Positions 24,159 through 25,060 of a DNA stretch of 25,060 nucleotides are shown piece after piece. A program made the translations under genes and the position numbers. The DNA comes from DASWHX01 sp036397995. Lineage in GTDB: Bacteria > Bacteroidota > Bacteroidia > Cytophagales > Cyclobacteriaceae. The notes under the pieces are model-generated. The model did no database searches, was not told the DNA's origin, and saw only the letters and a program-made list of their open reading frames with translations. Within the stretch, counting starts at the first letter, position 1. Each line of letters opens with the position of its first letter. Where the stretch lies: the NCBI GenBank assembly GCA_036397995.1, contig DASWHX010000218.1:1-25060 (forward strand), in the 5' to 3' direction.

Positions 24159-25060
24159 TTACATATTGTTTACAATTTCCTTCCCGAATTCAGAACATTT
24201 TAGCAAAGTGGCTCCTTCCATCAGCCTGTGAAAATCATAAGTAACTCTTTTGCCGGCAATTGCTTTCTCCAGGCCGGAGTAGATAAGAGTTGCTGCCTCT
24301 TTCCATCCTAAATATTCAAACATAAGCGCACCTGACAGTATCAAAGAACCGGGATTCACTTTGTCCTGTCCGGCATACTTCGGCGCAGTTCCGTGAGTTG
24401 CTTCAAAAATTGCATGACCGGTGATATAGTTAACATTAGCTCCCGGAGCAATTCCGATTCCGCCCACGATCGCTGCCAGGGCATCAGAAATATAATCTCC
24501 ATTTAAGTTAAGAGTTGCAATAACAGAATACTCTGCCGGCCTTGTCAGGATTTGCTGAAGAAAAGCATCGGCAATAACATCTTTAATTATTAGTTTACCT
24601 TCATCAATTGCTTTTTGTTGAGCGGCATTAGCAGTATCCGCCCCTTCTTTTTCTACGATTCTGTCATATTCAGCCCAGGTAAAAGTTTTATTTCCAAATT
24701 CCCTTTCTGCCAAATCATAACCCCACTTTTTAAAGGCACCTTCAGTGAATTTCATAATATTACCTTTGTGAACCAGCGTTAAGGAGGGTCGTCCTTCGCT
24801 AAGCGCGTATTCAATCGCTGATCTTACCAGGCGTTCTGTACCTTCAAGCGAAACAGGCTTTATACCGATGGATGAGGTTTCAGGAAACCTGATCTTTTTG
24901 ATGCCCATTTCTCCTGTCAAAAACTTTATTATCTTATCAGCTTCCGGAGTTCCATGCATGAATTCGATCCCCGCATAAATATCTTCAGTGTTTTCACGGA
25001 AAATAACCATGTTAGTAGTGCTGGGATCCTTTACAGGTGATGGCACACCATGAAACCATC
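24159..25060 (-). CDS. icd: NADP-dependent isocitrate dehydrogenase, N-terminus outside window
   Basis: TCA-cycle enzyme converting isocitrate to 2-oxoglutarate and CO2. About 300 C-terminal residues are visible, and the frame stays open to the window edge (WFHGVPSPVKDP), so the true start is beyond 25060; the GTG at 25046 is only a Val codon. Motifs match the E. coli-type enzyme: NMVIFRENTEDIYAGIE, LVHKGNIMKFTEGAF, LNLNGDYISDALAAIVGGIG, HGTAPKYAGQDKVNPGS and VTYDFHRLMEGATLLKCSEFG. The Lys-Tyr after HGTAP and the Tyr...Arg of YDFHR are the residues that set NADP over NAD preference in the family. The phosphorylation site region lies outside the window. Confidence 0.96.
   Translation of the reverse strand, partial: WFHGVPSPVKDPSTTNMVIFRENTEDIYAGIEFMHGTPEADKIIKFLTGEMGIKKIRFPETSSIGIKPVSLEGTERLVRSAIEYALSEGRPSLTLVHKGNIMKFTEGAFKKWGYDLAEREFGNKTFTWAEYDRIVEKEGADTANAAQQKAIDEGKLIIKDVIADAFLQQILTRPAEYSVIATLNLNGDYISDALAAIVGGIGIAPGANVNYITGHAIFEATHGTAPKYAGQDKVNPGSLILSGALMFEYLGWKEAATLIYSGLEKAIAGKRVTYDFHRLMEGATLLKCSEFGKEIVNNM

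Overview
The window looks like chromosomal DNA of a member of the Bacteroidota, most likely a Cytophagales-type marine or soil bacterium (inference). The evidence is a complete SusC/SusD polysaccharide utilization locus (PUL), surface-lipoprotein signals, a type IX secretion (T9SS) sorting domain, a 7TMR-DISM receptor, several exact matches to the Bacteroidota -7 promoter element TAnnTTTG, weak or absent Shine-Dalgarno sequences, and an AT-rich sequence.

Layout. Bases 1-81 hold the tail of a small secreted-type peptide on the + strand. Bases 82-506 have no gene but carry several GC-rich inverted repeats. From 13619 down to 507 seven tightly spaced minus-strand genes form one PUL: susC, susD, a LamG-type lipoprotein, two GH144-type glycanases, a sulfatase and a BglX-type GH3 beta-glucosidase. 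GH144 enzymes act on beta-1,2-glucan and GH3 enzymes of this kind can split sophoro-oligosaccharides, so the likely substrate is a beta-1,2-glucan, perhaps one carrying acidic substituents that the sulfatase removes. Lipoprotein signals suggest that SusD, the LamG protein and the larger GH144 face outward, while the smaller GH144, the sulfatase and GH3 stay periplasmic. A 12-bp perfect hairpin separates the uptake and binding genes from the enzyme genes.

Directly upstream of susC, same strand, lies the most unusual gene (13932-15788): a 7TMR-DISM membrane receptor whose cytoplasmic end is a coiled coil plus the zinc ribbon and helix-turn-helix of IS1595-family transposases, without the catalytic domain. 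It reads as a membrane-tethered transcription factor built from a domesticated transposase DNA-binding module, and it is the only candidate PUL regulator in view.

The right half is housekeeping: tRNA-Arg(ACG) with a heptamer repeat at its 3' side, an outer-membrane beta-barrel protein, a PaaG-like enoyl-CoA isomerase/hydratase, a PAP2-like membrane protein coupled to rpoN (sigma-54), asnS, a stand-alone T9SS sorting-domain protein, the bifunctional NAD(P)H-hydrate repair enzyme, a LON substrate-binding-domain protein, and isocitrate dehydrogenase cut by the right edge. Motif and family calls were made by reading the sequence; no database search was run.
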